A DNA stretch of 64,000 nucleotides from Trichopria drosophilae (Eukaryota; Arthropoda; Insecta; Hymenoptera; Diapriidae). The stretch's first letter is position 1, and every line of letters begins with the position of its first letter. The stretch covers positions 80,527,001 through 80,591,000 of the forward strand of contig CM059587.1 of the NCBI GenBank assembly GCA_030407085.1. The letters run 5' to 3'. Both the position numbers and the translations under genes were made by a program. The notes under the pieces were generated by a model, which had not been told where the DNA came from, searched no databases, and saw only the letters and a program-made list of their open reading frames with translations. Shown piece after piece: positions 62,695 through 64,000 of the stretch.

Positions 62695-64000
62695 TAGAGG
62701 GTTGAAAATAGAAACAAGATCGCATTAAGTATTAAGTTTTATCTATATGATATAATTTGTTATGGATATGATGATTTACATCCCAACAAACCAAAAAGTA
62801 TACGAAAAATCTGTGTACGATTTAGTACGAAATGAGTCTGTTTCTTTCCCGCTCTTTCATTTGCGTATGCGACACTATTACGATATTTATATATAAACGC
62901 ACATAACCTCAAAGAAACGATTACTTTGGATTATCGAATGATTTGAACTCAAAACTCTAAAACAGAACATTTCTTCGAGAATTATGAAATACGGAAAACG
63001 ATATAATTAATTCTTCAATTAATTTGACAGAATTTAAAGCCATCCCTACAAACAAAAATTCATTGAAGATGTATTGAAATTCATTCACTGCATCAAATCT
63101 GAATTCGTTTTCTTAGCTTCTGCAATGAATTTCAATAAGAAAATGTATTTCAATCATTTTTAATGGTTAATAGCTCATAAAAAGTTGTTCGATTTTATCC
63201 CAGTAAACGAAAACGAATAGAAAGTTAAAAATACGAATTGAAATGAATTGAAGTGAATTAAAATGAATTAAAACTTTTTAATTCGTTTCTATTCGTTTTC
63301 GTTTACTGGGATGATTCTGAATGGGAAATAGTGGAATGAAGAAATGATTTCATTGAATGAATTCCAATTAAAAAGTGCGAATAGAACAATTGCAAGTTGA
63401 ATGAATTTCAATGGAAAAATAGTTATATTTGCCGCGAATGAATTTGAATGGATAGTTAATTATTACAGGACAACAAATTTAATGATTTTGAATCGAAACA
63501 AAAATTAGATGAAAATGTAACTGATATGAATGAAATCGAATCGGTTATTACTAATAGCAAGGTTGGGAGGTAAATGATTTTGAATGGAATTAAAATATTC
63601 AAATGAAACAATCGTCCAAAAAATACCAAAAAGTTGGTTCTTTAGTAATTTTTTTACGAAGAATTAAAAAATAGTATAATAAAAATTGTAAAAAATTGTT
63701 TGATTCAAAACAATTTTTTTCTCAAAAAGAAATGGGATTTTTAAAAATCAATGCGTAATTATTTCGGAATACATGTTTTTCTGTTCACAAAACTTTCGTT
63801 GAATGTTTAAATTAATTTAGCGAATTTTAATGAGTGGAAGAAATTCTTTCTTGAGTACGTTTTGACGCAGAAGTCAGTGGTGTTGGAATAAAAAATGTAG
63901 AAAATTTGTTTTTTAAATTTAATTTCTTTAAATCTATCCGTAATTTAAAAAAAAATTGTTTTTATGTTCACTCAAATTTTTGACAATTTTAAATCAATTT
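62695..64000. other. AT-rich end of window, no gene seen
   Basis: No protein or RNA gene recognised. Contains GAATTGAA-type degenerate sequence (63060-63470) and one palindromic MITE (63200-63311). Confidence 0.5.
63200..63311. mobile_element. 112-bp palindromic MITE with CCCAGTAAACGAAAA ends
   Basis: CCCAGTAAACGAAAACGAAT and ATTCGTTTTCGTTTACTGGG are perfect terminal inverted repeats. The centre is GAATTGAAATGAATTG-like, the same motif as the 1440-3300 repeat field. Confidence 0.75.

Overview
The window is AT-rich eukaryotic DNA, almost certainly from an insect. It holds two recognisable protein-coding genes, both on the minus strand, set among very dense, nested and mostly non-autonomous transposable elements. 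The evidence for an insect is a Rasputin/G3BP protein, spliceosomal introns of about 51-84 nt with GTAAGT-type donors, several Penelope-like and non-LTR relics, and a short TTAGG-type array. I cannot name the order or species.

Gene 1 is rin (rasputin, the G3BP orthologue). It has eight coding exons between 16166 and 9822. Joined, they give a 601-aa protein with an NTF2-like domain, an acidic stretch, a Gln/Pro-rich linker, an RRM and an RGG tail. A candidate non-coding first exon ends at a GTAAGT donor at 29601, inside a CpG-rich island at 28980-29960, so a 13.4-kb repeat-filled 5'-UTR intron is likely. Gene 2 is TTC27 (TPR protein). It has eight coding exons between 60866 and 51878 and encodes 798 aa. 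Every exon-exon phase is consistent in both genes.

Region by region: 1-8.2 kb has no recognised gene. It holds a degenerate GAATTGAA repeat field, a Penelope relic and a large palindromic DNA-element complex. rin with its introns occupies 9.5-16.2 kb. The stretch 16.2-29.6 kb is the putative rin 5' intron and is packed with fold-back elements and tRNA-like or LINE tails. From 30.2 to 36.0 kb there is one nest of tandem and inverted units. From 36.4 to 38.1 kb lie a reverse-transcriptase relic and a piggyBac-like transposase relic. From 39.5 to 51.4 kb lie a Penelope relic, a 2.4-kb fold-back and many MITEs. TTC27 fills 51.9-60.9 kb, with introns swollen by TA-target MITEs, a TTAA-target MITE and a Penelope element. 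From 61.3 to 62.7 kb there is a roughly 50-bp minisatellite split by a LINE fragment.

The main new observations come from reading insertions against empty sites. Removing one element plus one target-site copy from rin intron 3, TTC27 intron 3 or TTC27 intron 4 leaves 57, 52 and 53 nt. These are the same size as the untouched introns. Two pogo-like MITEs can be removed to restore an empty TA site that is still present elsewhere in the window. Several MITE families with different termini share internal motifs that match the vertebrate core-promoter factors YY1 (AAGATGGCGGC) and NRF-1 (GCGCATGCGC). Five LINE 3' ends carry a hairpin whose stem sequence changes while pairing is kept, and three Penelope copies carry a hammerhead-ribozyme-like core.
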